Shown here: positions 36,804-46,211 of the stretch, one piece after another
How the letters are laid out: each line of letters opens with the position of its first letter
Numbering within the stretch: the first letter of the stretch is position 1
Notes under the pieces: generated by a model
What the model saw: the letters and a program-made list of their open reading frames with translations, nothing else
Told to the model about the DNA's origin: nothing
Database searches by the model: none
Made by a program: the position numbers and the translations under genes
Assembly: GCA_022841325.1 (NCBI GenBank)
Contig: JALHRS010000024.1
Span: forward strand, 1-64,000
DNA length: 64,000 bases
Origin: Lysobacterales bacterium
GTDB taxonomy: Bacteria; Pseudomonadota; Gammaproteobacteria; Xanthomonadales; SZUA-5
Reading direction: 5' to 3'

Positions 36804-38027
36804 CTACATCCCCGCCCGCGGCGGCACCACGCTGTTGCCGAGCAGCAGGCCGGCCACCAGCGCGGCGATCAGGGTGACCACGCTGAAGGCGGTGTCCAGC
36901 CCCAGAAACACGTCCTTCTCGAAGACAAAGGTCAGGCTGCGGAAGCCGACCGAGCCCGGCACCAGCAGGATCAGGCCGGGCAGGCGGAAGGTGGCACCGG
37001 GGCGGTTGGACCAGCGGGCGTAGAGGTTGCTGAGCACGGTGATGATGAAGGCGGCGATGAACAGACCGAGTTCGGCGCCCAGCGCCGGGCTGGCAAAGCG
37101 GGTGGTCAGATAGCTGATGCCGGCGGCCAGGAACACCACCCACCAGTCGCGGATGCGGGCCTTGAACAGCAGCGCAAAGGCGGTCGCGGCCGTGACCAGC
37201 GAGGCCACCTCCACCCAGGGTGCCTGCAGATGCGCCATGGCATCGGGGGCGCTCCAACCGAGCGCGGCCGCCAGCCGCGACCCCAACAAGGCTCCGAAAG
37301 CCAGTTTCAACAGCACCGCCACCGCACCGGCGAACCGCGCGGTGCCCGAGACCAGATGCTGGGTCGCCACTTCGGCGGCAGCGGTGGTCAGCGACAGGCC
37401 GGGCAGCAGCACGATCAGACCGGCCGTCAGCACCAGCGGCGAAATGGGGGTCCAGGCGTAGGCAATGAACGCGGTCATCAGCGCCACCAGAAAGGCTGCC
37501 AGGGCTTCAAAGGTGGCGGCCAGTCGTGGGCGCGTCGGGGCCAGCTGAGCCAGAACGCCCAGCACCAGACCCAGTGCAGCGGCGCTGACGATGTCGGCCG
37601 GGCTGCCCTTGAGCAGGCCGGCAACACCCGCCGAGGCCAGCAGAAAGCCGAACACCGTTTCCAGCCACTGTCGCCGTTCGGAGTCAGGCTTGGACGCCTG
37701 GGCCAGGGCACGCATCCCTTCGGCTGCCGAGTAATCGCCGCGCGCCACGCGCTCGGCGATGTCGTCCACCCGCCAAAGACGGCGCAGATGGATATCACCG
37801 GGCGCCAGCCGGACCACGCGGGTAAAGGTCTGCTGATCGCCTTCGGCGCCGATCGGGCGCACGGTGGCGATGATCGCCGTCGGGCTCGACCAGATATGGG
37901 TGTCCAGCCCGAGCTTGCGGCTGACCGAGTTGATCACGTCTTCCAGACGCGGCGCGGTGGAGCCTGCTTCGTGCAGGCGCCGGGCCAGCTCGATGACGAA
38001 ATCGCATTGTGCGCAGTAGTTGTTCAT
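36804..38027 (-). CDS. Threonine/serine exporter family protein (ThrE/DUF1212)
   Basis: A 407-residue membrane protein with a soluble N-terminal part (CDFVIELARRLHEAGSTAPRLEDVI ... ) and about ten predicted transmembrane helices, comprising both the ThrE (about 15-250) and ThrE_2 (about 265-400) modules in one chain. The family includes the Corynebacterium threonine/serine exporter; substrate here is inferred from family only. ATG 38027 is chosen since homologues begin close to the CDFVIELARRLH segment; an ATG at 38066 is also in frame. No clear ribosome site. Confidence 0.85.
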   Translation of the reverse strand: MNNYCAQCDFVIELARRLHEAGSTAPRLEDVINSVSRKLGLDTHIWSSPTAIIATVRPIGAEGDQQTFTRVVRLAPGDIHLRRLWRVDDIAERVARGDYSAAEGMRALAQASKPDSERRQWLETVFGFLLASAGVAGLLKGSPADIVSAAALGLVLGVLAQLAPTRPRLAATFEALAAFLVALMTAFIAYAWTPISPLVLTAGLIVLLPGLSLTTAAAEVATQHLVSGTARFAGAVAVLLKLAFGALLGSRLAAALGWSAPDAMAHLQAPWVEVASLVTAATAFALLFKARIRDWWVVFLAAGISYLTTRFASPALGAELGLFIAAFIITVLSNLYARWSNRPGATFRLPGLILLVPGSVGFRSLTFVFEKDVFLGLDTAFSVVTLIAALVAGLLLGNSVVPPRAGM

Positions 38028-38160
38028 GCGGGCATGATGCGCGAGCGCCGTGGAGTCATGGCGCAACCCCCGGAGAGTGCGTTCAGGTTTCTGGCCAGAT
38101 GCCCATCATGGCACTGATCAGCGCGCGCCACCGGCTTGGCACTCTTTCAGGAAGCGCGAC

Positions 38161-39039
38161 ATGCAGGTCGGTATCGGTGAGCTGTTTTCGGTAAGTTCGG
38201 CGGCCTGCTGGGCGGTCGGGGTGATCCTGTACAAGCAGCTCGGCCGTGAGCTGCCGCCGGTGGCGCTGAACCTCCTCAAGAATGGCGTGGTGGTGGCGCT
38301 GATGGTGCCCACCGTGCTGATCGCGCATGGTCTGGCGCTGCCGCAGATCAGTGGCTGGTCGCTGGCACTGACGGTGCTCTCCGGCGTCCTCGGCATCAGC
38401 GTCGCCGACACGCTGTACTTCCGGGCCCTGAACACGCTCGGCGCCGGTCGCATCGGCGTGCTCGGCAATCTGTTCAGCCCCTGCGTGATCCTGCTGTCCT
38501 TCTTCTTTCTGGACGAGCGCCTGAGCCTGCTGCAGTTCGGCGGCTTCGTGCTGGTGATGTTCGGCGTGCTGCTGGTCAACCGGCCCGTGCTCAACGACCC
38601 CTTGCCGGCCAGCCAGCTGCGCCGGGGTCTGCTCTATGGCGTCACCGCGGTGGCGCTGAACGCCGCCGGCGTGGTCATGATCAAACCGGTACTGGAACAG
38701 GAACCCTTCTTCTGGGTCTGCCTGCTGCGCCTGCTGGCGGCCCTGATCCCGATGCTGTGGCTGTGGCGCTGGCTGCCCGCCCATCACCGCATGCCCTCCT
38801 GGCGCGGCGTGCCCTGGCGACGGCTGGTGATCGCCGCCGTTTTCGGGCAATACGTGGCGATGCTGTTCTGGCTGGCCGGCTACAAGTACACCAGCGCCTC
38901 GGTGGCCTCGATCCTCAACGAAACCGCGTCGATCTTCATCCTGCTGTTCGCCTGGGCATGGCTGAAGGAGCCGCTGGGACGACGCAAGCTGATCGGAGTG
39001 GCCTTCACCTTTGGCGGCGTGGGGGTGATGTTGATGTAG
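38161..39039 (+). CDS. EamA/DMT-family transporter 1
   Basis: A 292-residue inner-membrane protein with about ten helices in two EamA repeats; conserved segments include SGVLGISVADTLYFRALNTLGAGRIGVLGNLFSP and KYTSASVASILNETASIFILLFAWAWLKEP. Drug/metabolite transporter superfamily; substrate unknown. ATG 38161 has AGGAAG upstream, and the longer frame to 38050 would start inside the divergent gene region. A GGGAAAA array follows the stop. Confidence 0.9.
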   Translation: MQVGIGELFSVSSAACWAVGVILYKQLGRELPPVALNLLKNGVVVALMVPTVLIAHGLALPQISGWSLALTVLSGVLGISVADTLYFRALNTLGAGRIGVLGNLFSPCVILLSFFFLDERLSLLQFGGFVLVMFGVLLVNRPVLNDPLPASQLRRGLLYGVTAVALNAAGVVMIKPVLEQEPFFWVCLLRLLAALIPMLWLWRWLPAHHRMPSWRGVPWRRLVIAAVFGQYVAMLFWLAGYKYTSASVASILNETASIFILLFAWAWLKEPLGRRKLIGVAFTFGGVGVMLM

Positions 39040-39375
39040 CGGTTGGAGCTGGAAAAGGGAAAAAGGAAAAAGGGAAAAGGGAAAAGGGAAAGCCGCCGCC
39101 GAAGTGTCCGGCAGACTCAGTTTGATGAGTCATTGCGAGGAGCACAGCGACGAAGCAATCCAGTGCTTTTGCCGCTGTGGGTCTGGATTGCTTCCCCCGG
39201 ATCAAGTCCGCGGTCTCCATGAACCCAGATCGCAAGCTGTTGATTTGCTGTTGTAGGTCACGTTGCTCGCGTAGCGAGCTACGTGACGCAACTCGATGTC
39301 ACGTAGTCCGCTGACCCGGCTGTTCGCCCTTCGCTCCTACCCTTTTCCTTTTTCCGTTTCCCTTTCTCCCGCTCT
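39040..39375. repeat. Composite repeat block with GGGAAAA arrays and two hairpins
   Basis: GGGAAAA-type array (39049-39101), a partial GCGTCATTGCGA element (39129-39215), a near-perfect hairpin GTCACGT-t-GCTCGC-gta-GCGAGC-t-ACGTGAC (39257-39289), and the complementary array TTTTCCC-type (39337-39373). No gene in the 340-base gap. Confidence 0.88.
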
Positions 39376-39379
39376 CAGC

Positions 39380-39829
39380 TCAGCCCGCCTCCACCTGCAG
39401 GATCTGCTCGCGGGCGCCGAGCACTCGTACCGTGGTGCCGGCGGCGAGATCCGGGCCGCTGACGGTCCACAGGGCGTCGCCGACCTTGATCTTGCCGCGA
39501 CCGTTGACGATCGCGGTCTCCAGGATGAAGACCCGGCCGATCATCTGCTCGGTGCGCTTGTTCAGCAGCGGCTGGTCGTCGGGTTTGTCGGGCACGCGCT
39601 TGCGCCAGGCGCGATAGCCGAGCAGGGAACCGACCGAAAGCAGCGCGAAGGCGACGATCTGCACGCCCCAGGGCAGGGCCGGGATCAGCCACACGGCAAT
39701 GCCGACCACCAGAGCGGCGATGCCGAACCACAGCAGAAAGGCACCGGGCGCGAAGACTTCGAGCACCAGCAGGATCATGCCGGCGATCAACCACTCCGAT
39801 GCGCTGATGCTCTGCCACCAGGCACTCAT
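39380..39829 (-). CDS. NfeD family membrane protein
   Basis: A 149-residue short-form NfeD protein: three N-terminal helices (WLIAGMILLVLEVFAPGAFLLWFGIAALVVGI...) and a C-terminal OB-fold (MIGRVFILETAIVNGRGKIKVGDALWTVSGPDLAAG). NfeD proteins work with SPFH proteins in membrane microdomains. The start overlaps the stop of qmcA by 4 bases. Confidence 0.93.
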   Translation of the reverse strand: MSAWWQSISASEWLIAGMILLVLEVFAPGAFLLWFGIAALVVGIAVWLIPALPWGVQIVAFALLSVGSLLGYRAWRKRVPDKPDDQPLLNKRTEQMIGRVFILETAIVNGRGKIKVGDALWTVSGPDLAAGTTVRVLGAREQILQVEAG

Positions 39830-40752
39830 GGCGCGCTGGCTCCCTGCTTCTTGCCGACGGCCTTGGCGATCTCGGCGATGCCGGCGATCGAGCCAACGAC
39901 GCTGGTCAGCTCCACCGGCAGGATCAGGGTCTTCTGATTGGGGCTGGTGGCCAGCGCCTGCAGCGCCTTGATGTAGTTGTTGGCAACGAAATAGTTGATC
40001 GCCTGGACATCGCCCTTGGCAATGGCCTGCGACACCATCTCGGTGGCACGGGCTTCAGCTTCAGCCAGTCGTTCGCGCGCTTCGGCGTCACGGAAGGCTG
40101 CTTCGCGGCGACCTTCGGCTTCGAGCACGGCACCCTGCTTCTCGCCTTCGGCGCGCAGGATCTCGCTGGCGCGGCTGCCTTCTGCTTCGAGGATGGCGGC
40201 GCGCTTTTCGCGCTCGGCCTTCATCTGCCGGGCCATGGCATCGACCAGATCGCGCGGCGGCTGAATGTCCTTGAGTTCGATGCGGTTGACCTTGATGCCC
40301 CAGGGATGGGTGGCATCGTCAACCACCCGCATCAGCCGGGCGTTGATCTCGTCGCGCTTGCTCAGCGATTCGTCCAGATCCATCGAGCCGATGGCGGTAC
40401 GGATATTGGTCATCACCAGCGCAATCGTGGCCTGTTCGAGGTTGGACACTTCATAGGCCGACTTGGCCGCGTCCAGCACCTGGTAGAAGATCACGCCGTC
40501 GACCTTGACCACGGCGTTGTCCTTGGTGATGACGTCCTGCGAGGGCACATCCAGCACCTGTTCCATCATGTTGACCTTGCGGCCGACCGAATCAATCAAG
40601 GGAATCAGGAAACCGAGGCCCGAGGGCAGGGTGTGGGTATATTTGCCGAAGCGCTCGACGGTGAAGTTGAAGCCCTGCGGCACAAAGCGGATAGAGCGGA
40701 ATACGACCACGGCAACGAAGCCGAGGAAGACCAGAATGAGAATATTGTCCAT
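39826..40752 (-). CDS. qmcA: SPFH/band 7 protein QmcA
   Basis: A 308-residue stomatin-like protein with an N-terminal membrane anchor (ILILVFLGFVAVVVF), the SPFH domain (about 25-190; VPQGFNFTVERFGKYTHTLPSGL and NVMMEQVLDVPSQDVITKDNA-like segments) and a Glu/Ala/Arg-rich coiled coil (about 185-250). It forms membrane-associated oligomers and is usually paired with nfeD, as here. The regulatory region lies in the 219-base gap up to the divergent porin gene. Confidence 0.94.
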   Translation of the reverse strand: MDNILILVFLGFVAVVVFRSIRFVPQGFNFTVERFGKYTHTLPSGLGFLIPLIDSVGRKVNMMEQVLDVPSQDVITKDNAVVKVDGVIFYQVLDAAKSAYEVSNLEQATIALVMTNIRTAIGSMDLDESLSKRDEINARLMRVVDDATHPWGIKVNRIELKDIQPPRDLVDAMARQMKAEREKRAAILEAEGSRASEILRAEGEKQGAVLEAEGRREAAFRDAEARERLAEAEARATEMVSQAIAKGDVQAINYFVANNYIKALQALATSPNQKTLILPVELTSVVGSIAGIAEIAKAVGKKQGASAP

Positions 40753-40971
40753 CGGTAGGCTCCGGGCGTGATGGGCTGCAGTCTAACCCGGGCGACCGGC
40801 GCACAGTGCATCAGCGGCGGCGCATCGACAGGGCTGACCATCGGCCGCCGATGAACAATGTGTCACCCAGGACCCAACGACAATGGAGTCATTGCACTAG
40901 CCAACTTGGTCAGATTGGCTTCACAATCGACACGCCCCGCTTCAATCCAGACTGGTAACAGGAGAATCAAC

Positions 40972-41664
40972 ATGCGCTATCGCCTTATCACGGCAGCCCT
41001 GCTCGCCGCGCTCTCGATGCCGGCCCTGGCTCAGGATGCCGAAGAGGAATCCGGTCCGCTGGCCTTCAACATCGGCATCGTCAGCGATTACGTGTTCCGC
41101 GGCGTCTCACAGACCAATGAAGGTCCGGCCTTCCAGGCCGGGGCGGATTACACCCACGACAGCGGCTTTCACGCTGGCGTGTGGGCCTCCAATGTCGATT
41201 TCGTCGATGGTGACGGCGCCAATGCCGAGTTCGACTTCTACGTCGGCTGGGGCACGCAGATCAGCGATACGGTCAGCTTTGACGCCACCCTGCTGCGTTA
41301 CGCCTATCACGATCAGAGTGCCTACAACTACAACGAGTTGCTCCTGACCCTCGGTGTGGGCGACTACCTGAGCTTCCTGCTCGGATACTCCAACGATGTC
41401 TTCAACTCCGGCGAGAATGGCACCTACATCGCGGCGTCGGGTACTTATCCCCTGCCGTGGTGGGACCTCAGTCTGAACGGCTCGGTCGGTCACTACGACC
41501 TGGACGATGCACTCGGCGATTCCTACCAGGACTTCTCGGTCGGTCTGTCTCGTCCGTTCGGGCAGATGTCGGTGGGTCTGTCCTACGCCCATGCCAGCAA
41601 TGACATCGATTGGGGCGACAATGGCGGTTCGCGCGTGTTCCTGACCACATCGTGGGAATTCTGA
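40972..41664 (+). CDS. TorF family putative outer-membrane porin
   Basis: A 230-residue outer-membrane protein. Signal peptide MRYRLITAALLAALSMPALA is followed by a beta-barrel with alternating aromatic/aliphatic strands and the family opening GIVSDYVFRGVSQTNEGPAFQAGADY; the C-terminus ends in F (TTSWEF), as needed for BAM recognition. The family was named in Shewanella. AGGAG precedes the ATG and a strong terminator follows. Transported solute unknown. Confidence 0.9.
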   Translation: MRYRLITAALLAALSMPALAQDAEEESGPLAFNIGIVSDYVFRGVSQTNEGPAFQAGADYTHDSGFHAGVWASNVDFVDGDGANAEFDFYVGWGTQISDTVSFDATLLRYAYHDQSAYNYNELLLTLGVGDYLSFLLGYSNDVFNSGENGTYIAASGTYPLPWWDLSLNGSVGHYDLDDALGDSYQDFSVGLSRPFGQMSVGLSYAHASNDIDWGDNGGSRVFLTTSWEF

Positions 41665-41693
41665 CGCGCAGTGCCGCATCAGGTTGAAACCAG

Positions 41694-41718
41694 CGGGGGC
41701 TTCGGCCCCCGTTCTGTT
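41694..41718 (+). terminator. Rho-independent terminator of the porin gene
   Basis: Stem CGGGGGC-TTCG-GCCCCCG with a stable TTCG tetraloop (41694-41711), followed by TTCTGTTGT, 30 bases after the stop codon. Confidence 0.85.
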
Positions 41719-41809
41719 GTGGCCTACAGACCATGTTTGCCGAACCGAAGGTGAGTGGCGGTTGCTGGCCTTGATGTCCTCTGCAGACTCGAGGAGCGAT
41801 ACTCAGGCC

Positions 41810-42889
41810 ATGAGCAGCGAAATCCCGATGATCGCAGAGCACCAGGTGCAACTGGCCGGCAGCGGCAAGTCCTTCGACGTAGGTCCGGGGGAAACCATAC
41901 TGGCGGCCGCCCGTCGCGCCGGTCTGGCCTTGCCCTACAGCTGTCTTTCCGGCAGCTGTGGCAGTTGCAAGGGCCGACTGGTCAACGGCGAAGTTGCCTA
42001 TCCCTACAATCCCCCGAGCGCGCTCACCGAGGCCGAGCGGGCGCAGGGCCAGGTGCTGCTGTGTCAGGCGGTGGCGACGGGCGATCTCACCATTGCCATC
42101 CGCGAGGTCGAGGCCGTCGCCGGTATCCCGATCCGCCAGCTGGCGGTCAAGGTCGCCGCCAAGCATCGGCTCTGCGACGACGTCATGGAACTGAAGCTGC
42201 TGCCGGCACGGCGCGAGGGCTTCAACTATCTACCCGGCCAGTATCTGGACATCCTGCTGCCCGAGGGCAAGCGCCGGGCCTTCTCCATCGCCAATGCACC
42301 GCATCACGGCGACACCCTGGATCTGCACATCCGTCGGGTCAGCGGCGGTGGCTTCACCCAGTTCGTGTTCGACGAGCTGCGCCTGGGCCAGGTGCTGCGC
42401 ATCGAAGCGCCGCTCGGCACCTTTGTGCCACGCGAGGGTGGCGATCGGCCGATCCTGCTGATGGCCGGAGGTACCGGCTTTGCGCCGATCAAGGCCATCG
42501 TCGAACACCTGATCGATCGCCACACCCATCGGGCGCTGCATGTCTACTGGGGCGCCCGCCATGTCGAGGACCTGTACCTGGAATCGCTGTGCCGGCAATG
42601 GCAGGACAACCACAGCAACGTGCGCTACACGCCGGTGTTGAGTGAAGCCAGTCCGCTGGAGCGGAACCAATACCGGTCCGGGCCGGTCCATGAGGCGGTA
42701 CTCAAGGACTTTCCGGACCTGTCCCGTTTCGATGTCTACATGAGCGGGCCACCACCCATGATCGAAGCCGGCCGCCGCGATTTTGTCGCGGCTGGTCTGC
42801 CCGATGATCGTCTGTATTACGATTCCTTCGACTACGCGCCAGATGTACTGGCAGCCTTGATCCGGGCCCGCTCCGCTGCCCCCGGGTAG
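41810..42889 (+). CDS. 2Fe-2S ferredoxin/flavin reductase (glucoseen-reductase-like)
   Basis: A 359-residue NAD(P)H:acceptor oxidoreductase. The N-terminal plant-type [2Fe-2S] domain has ligands in CLSGSCGSCKG plus the distal Cys in LLCQAV; the middle FAD domain has RRAFSIANAP; the C-terminal NAD domain has LLMAGGTGFAPIKAIVEHL and YMSGPPPMIEAGRRDFVAAG. The order matches CDP-6-deoxy-delta-3,4-glucoseen reductase and related flavin reductases annotated in Xanthomonadales; sugar-related function is unlikely without the partner genes. ATG 41810 is chosen; the extension upstream runs into the terminator. Confidence 0.88.
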   Translation: MSSEIPMIAEHQVQLAGSGKSFDVGPGETILAAARRAGLALPYSCLSGSCGSCKGRLVNGEVAYPYNPPSALTEAERAQGQVLLCQAVATGDLTIAIREVEAVAGIPIRQLAVKVAAKHRLCDDVMELKLLPARREGFNYLPGQYLDILLPEGKRRAFSIANAPHHGDTLDLHIRRVSGGGFTQFVFDELRLGQVLRIEAPLGTFVPREGGDRPILLMAGGTGFAPIKAIVEHLIDRHTHRALHVYWGARHVEDLYLESLCRQWQDNHSNVRYTPVLSEASPLERNQYRSGPVHEAVLKDFPDLSRFDVYMSGPPPMIEAGRRDFVAAGLPDDRLYYDSFDYAPDVLAALIRARSAAPG

Positions 42890-42935
42890 GCGATCCCCGG
42901 TTGCAGCGGCCATTGCGCCCACTCAGGAGTCCCCG

Positions 42936-43244
42936 ATGCAAATTCGCCTGCTCGTCCTGCTGACTCTGGCCCTCACGCTCTACCCCTGGCCGGCGCACGC
43001 CATGCGCTGCGGCAATCAGCTGGTACTGCAGGGGATGTCGCGCTACGAGGTGCGCAAGCGCTGCGGCAATCCCGATGACGAGAGTCGCTACTACCGCACT
43101 GTCTACCGCCAGAATGCGATCAACGAGGCGGTGGCCATCGAGATCGAGATCGAGGAGTGGATCTACGACTTCGGATCGAACAAGTTCGCGCGCCGGCTGA
43201 TCTTCGTCAATGGCCGTCTGCAGGACGAGGAACTGGCCGATTGA
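42936..43244 (+). CDS. DUF2845 domain-containing exported protein
   Basis: A 102-residue protein with signal peptide MQIRLLVLLTLALTLYPWPAHA and the DUF2845 core (MRCGNQLVLQGMSRYEVRKRCGNPDD ... EEWIYDFGSNKFARRLIFVNGRL). The two cysteines may form a disulfide. It resembles the small beta-rich OmlA/BamE-like fold in the EVRKRCGNP turn. Function unknown. Confidence 0.88.
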   Translation: MQIRLLVLLTLALTLYPWPAHAMRCGNQLVLQGMSRYEVRKRCGNPDDESRYYRTVYRQNAINEAVAIEIEIEEWIYDFGSNKFARRLIFVNGRLQDEELAD

Positions 43245-43382
43245 GCCGCCGCATGCGCTTCCTTGCGCACTGATCCCTGTTGGCTTTCGCGGGCGCGTCC
43301 GGGGTCGGATCGACCCGAGAACGCGTCGATACTGCCAGAGTCCAGCTCCAAGTACATTGCCCATTGGTCGGAGTTTGTGCCC

Positions 43383-44246
43383 ATGAACCTGCCCCTCAGC
43401 ATTACCGGACTGCGCAAGGATCTGGGCGGCTTTGAAGTGGCCCGATTGCTGCCGCACCGATGGCAGCGCAGCGTCGGTCCCTTCGTGTTTCTCGATCACA
43501 TGGGCCCGGCGCAGTTCGCGCCAGGACAGGGCATCGATGTGCGCCCGCATCCGCATATCGGCCTGGCGACGGTCACCTTCCTGTTCGAAGGTGCGCTGAT
43601 GCACCGGGACAGCCTGGGTTCGGCGCAGGAAATCCGTCCGGGCGACGTCAACTGGATGAATGCCGGACGCGGCATCGTCCACTCCGAACGCTCACCCGAT
43701 GCCCTGCGCGCCAGCGGTGGGCCACTGCATGGACTGCAGGCCTGGGTGGCGCTGCCGCTGGATCAGGAAGAAAGCGCGCCCGCCTTCGACCACTACCCGG
43801 CGGCCGATCTGCCGCGGATCGAGGGCCCGGGCCTGTCCTTGCAGCTGATAGCCGGCGCGGCCCTGGGCCAGCGCTCGCCGGTGCGTACCTTGAGCGAGCT
43901 GTTCTACGTGGCGGGAACCATGGACCGCGGCGCTGAGCTGCGGCTGCCGGCGACTGCACAGCAACAGGCCGTGTACGTGGTGCGCGGCGCTGTGCGGATC
44001 GACGCTCAGCTGATCCCGGCCGGTACGCTGCAGGTGCTGCCCCAGCAGCAGGCACTGACCGTGCTGGCGGAGGAAGACACGCTGCTGGCCTGGCTGGGTG
44101 GCCCGCCGCTGACCGAGCACCGTCAGCTCTGGTGGAACTTCGTCTCGTCGCGGCCCGAGCGCATCGAGCAGGCCAGGAGCGACTGGCGCGAGCAGCGCTT
44201 TGCGCCCGTGCCCGGCGAGGACGAGTTCATTCCGTTGCCGGAGTAG
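43383..44246 (+). CDS. Pirin family protein
   Basis: A 287-residue bicupin of the pirin family. The N-terminal cupin has the metal-site segments PHPHIGLATVTFLFEG and NWMNAGRGIVHSER; the C-terminal cupin starts near LPATAQQQAVYVVRGAV. Pirins have been linked to quercetinase activity and to redox-sensing co-regulation. ATG 43383 gives the normal length. A GGGGCAC array directly follows the stop (TAGGGGGCACGG). Confidence 0.93.
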   Translation: MNLPLSITGLRKDLGGFEVARLLPHRWQRSVGPFVFLDHMGPAQFAPGQGIDVRPHPHIGLATVTFLFEGALMHRDSLGSAQEIRPGDVNWMNAGRGIVHSERSPDALRASGGPLHGLQAWVALPLDQEESAPAFDHYPAADLPRIEGPGLSLQLIAGAALGQRSPVRTLSELFYVAGTMDRGAELRLPATAQQQAVYVVRGAVRIDAQLIPAGTLQVLPQQQALTVLAEEDTLLAWLGGPPLTEHRQLWWNFVSSRPERIEQARSDWREQRFAPVPGEDEFIPLPE

Positions 44247-44566
44247 GGGGCACGGGGCACGGGGCACGGGGCACGGGGCACGGGGCACGGGAAAGGCTAC
44301 GGGCTACGGGCTTTTGTGGGTCCAGACTTGTCTGGACGCTCTTGGCCTTTGGGTGGAAAAAGCGTCCAGACAAGTCTGGACCCACCAGAGCCCGCGTCAT
44401 TGCGACCCCGGATTTGATCCGGGGGAAGCAATCCAGAACTGGAGTCGCAGGTCCTGGATTGCTTCGTCGCTGCGCTCCTCGCAATGACGCCCGGGGTTTT
44501 GTCCCGAATCCCGAATCCCGAATCCCGAATCCCGAGTCCCGAGTCCCGAGTCCCGTGCCCCTCTTT
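44247..44566. repeat. Composite repeat block between pirin and mscS genes
   Basis: In order: GGGGCAC array (44246-44291), linker GGGAAAGGCTACGGGCTACG, GTCCAGAC-family hairpin with perfect 25-base arms (44316-44385), GCGTCATTGCGA hairpin (44394-44490), and an array that shifts from CCCGAAT to CCCGAGT (44503-44563) adjoining the minus-strand stop at 44567. No gene. Confidence 0.92.
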
Positions 44567-45403
44567 TCAGCTCGCCGCCACCGTGTCCTTGACCACATGC
44601 AACACGCGCTGCGGGAAGGGGATATCGATACCGGCGGCGCCGAGCGCTTCCTTGATCTGGCGCAGCAGGCTGGCGCGGGTGACCAGCAGGTCCGGGGTGG
44701 CCACCCACGGTCGCACCGCCAGATCGACACTGCTCTCGCCGAGCTGATCGACGAGCAGCATCGGCTCCGGCTCGGCCAGCACCCGTGATTCGGCCTTGAG
44801 CACCCGGTCGATGACACTGAAGGCCTTGCCGATGTCGTCCTGGTAGGCGATGCCGATCACCAGATCGATGCGGCGGGTGTCGCGCCGGGTGAAATTGGTG
44901 ATCGGCTGGCTGGCGACGTGCGAGTTCGGCAACACCACTTCGCAGTTGTCCGGGGTTGCCATCACCGTGTGCATCAAACGCATGCCCTCGACCTTGCCCT
45001 TCTGGCCGCCGATCTCGATGACATCGCCGACCCGGAAGGGCTTGAGCAGAATCAGCGTCACACCGGCCGCCAGATTGGCCAGCGAGTCGCGCAGGGCCAG
45101 GGCAATGGCCAGACCGGCGGCACCGAGCGCTGCCAGGATCGAGGTCATCGGCACACCGAGTGAATCCAGGGCGCCGGCCAGGACCAGCACCGTCAGCACG
45201 CCCCGCAGCACGCTGCGCAGGAAGTCGCCCAGCATCGGATCCACGTTCAAGCGGGTCATCAGCCGGGCCAGGGCATTGGCGGCCAGACGCACGACCCACA
45301 GGCCGAGCAGCAGCAGCAGCAGTGCGGTGGCCAGGCGAACGCTCCAGGAAGCCAACTGGCTGGCCCAGGGCAGGTTGGAAAAGAGTTCGATCATTCGATC
45401 CAT
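44567..45403 (-). CDS. mscS: Small-conductance mechanosensitive channel (MscS)
   Basis: A 278-residue channel with three N-terminal helices, the pore helix TM3 (AALGAAGLAIALALRDSLANLAAGVTLILLKPF, with the Gly/Ala packing pattern) and the cytoplasmic beta domain (FRVGDVIEIGGQKGKVEGM, VVLPNSHVASQPITNF). Length matches E. coli MscS (286). It relieves hypo-osmotic stress. Confidence 0.94.
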   Translation of the reverse strand: MDRMIELFSNLPWASQLASWSVRLATALLLLLLGLWVVRLAANALARLMTRLNVDPMLGDFLRSVLRGVLTVLVLAGALDSLGVPMTSILAALGAAGLAIALALRDSLANLAAGVTLILLKPFRVGDVIEIGGQKGKVEGMRLMHTVMATPDNCEVVLPNSHVASQPITNFTRRDTRRIDLVIGIAYQDDIGKAFSVIDRVLKAESRVLAEPEPMLLVDQLGESSVDLAVRPWVATPDLLVTRASLLRQIKEALGAAGIDIPFPQRVLHVVKDTVAAS

Positions 45404-45517
45404 ATTCGGCTCCTGTGTGGGGGAGTGGCGGAGGCGGATCCGGCGGGTGACCGGCTCCGCGGGCGTCGCCAGATATCGGACGGCAGGCCGCAGCGGTGCC
45501 GGTTTCCGACCCGGGCT

Positions 45518-46084
45518 TCAGTTGCAGCGATGGTTGCGGATGGCCCGCAGACGCTGCCCTTCGCGCTTCAGTCGCGAGGCATCGGTGCCCCTGGCCGCGG
45601 CCTCGCGGGCATCGTTGGCGGCGATCTGCTCCTGGTAGTACTGGCAGCTTTCCGCACGAGTGCTGTTGGCGCACTGGTCTTCGGCCCAGGCCTTGCCCGG
45701 CGGCGCCGCGGGCGCGCCAGCGACGCGTTTGGCAACGGTGTTGGTGGCATCCACCAACATCCGCGCCGGCCGGGCATTGCCGGTGTAGTAGTGGCTGCCA
45801 TCGGGTCGCACGCATTTGAACGAAGGTCGCGGCGCTCGCGCCGTCGGCGTCGGTCGCGGGGCATCGGACGAGGCCCTGGCCGGGGCCGTGGCGGGCGCTG
45901 GCGCGCGAGCAGCGGCTGCGGTGGTCGGCGTGCGCAACACACCGATCTGTCGGCCCGGGCAGGGATTGTCCTGATAGCTGACCACCCCACCCGCCTGACG
46001 GCACTTGTAGATGGTCGCTGCCGGCGCCGTCGCAGCGAGCAGCAGAGCCAGGGCAGTCAGCAGTAAACGCAGCGATAAACTCAT
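45518..46084 (-). CDS. DUF4124 domain-containing exported protein
   Basis: A 188-residue protein with signal peptide MSLSLRLLLTALALLLAATAPA, followed by the DUF4124 opening TIYKCRQAGGVVSYQDNPCPG, an Ala/Pro-rich linker and a second cysteine-containing part (FKCVRPDGSHYYTG ... CQYYQEQIAAND). Such proteins are frequent in Xanthomonadales; function unknown. It is divergent from the kinase gene. Confidence 0.85.
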   Translation of the reverse strand: MSLSLRLLLTALALLLAATAPAATIYKCRQAGGVVSYQDNPCPGRQIGVLRTPTTAAAARAPAPATAPARASSDAPRPTPTARAPRPSFKCVRPDGSHYYTGNARPARMLVDATNTVAKRVAGAPAAPPGKAWAEDQCANSTRAESCQYYQEQIAANDAREAAARGTDASRLKREGQRLRAIRNHRCN

Positions 46085-46211
46085 CGGCCTATTCTAGCTC
46101 CGATCGCGTGAATCGTTGATTCACAGGGTTCGCCCTGCGGCTGTCAGGGCGCCTATGCTTGGACGATCGACACCCCAGGGGTGCAAGCGCGCGGAACCGA
46201 CCCGAAGATCC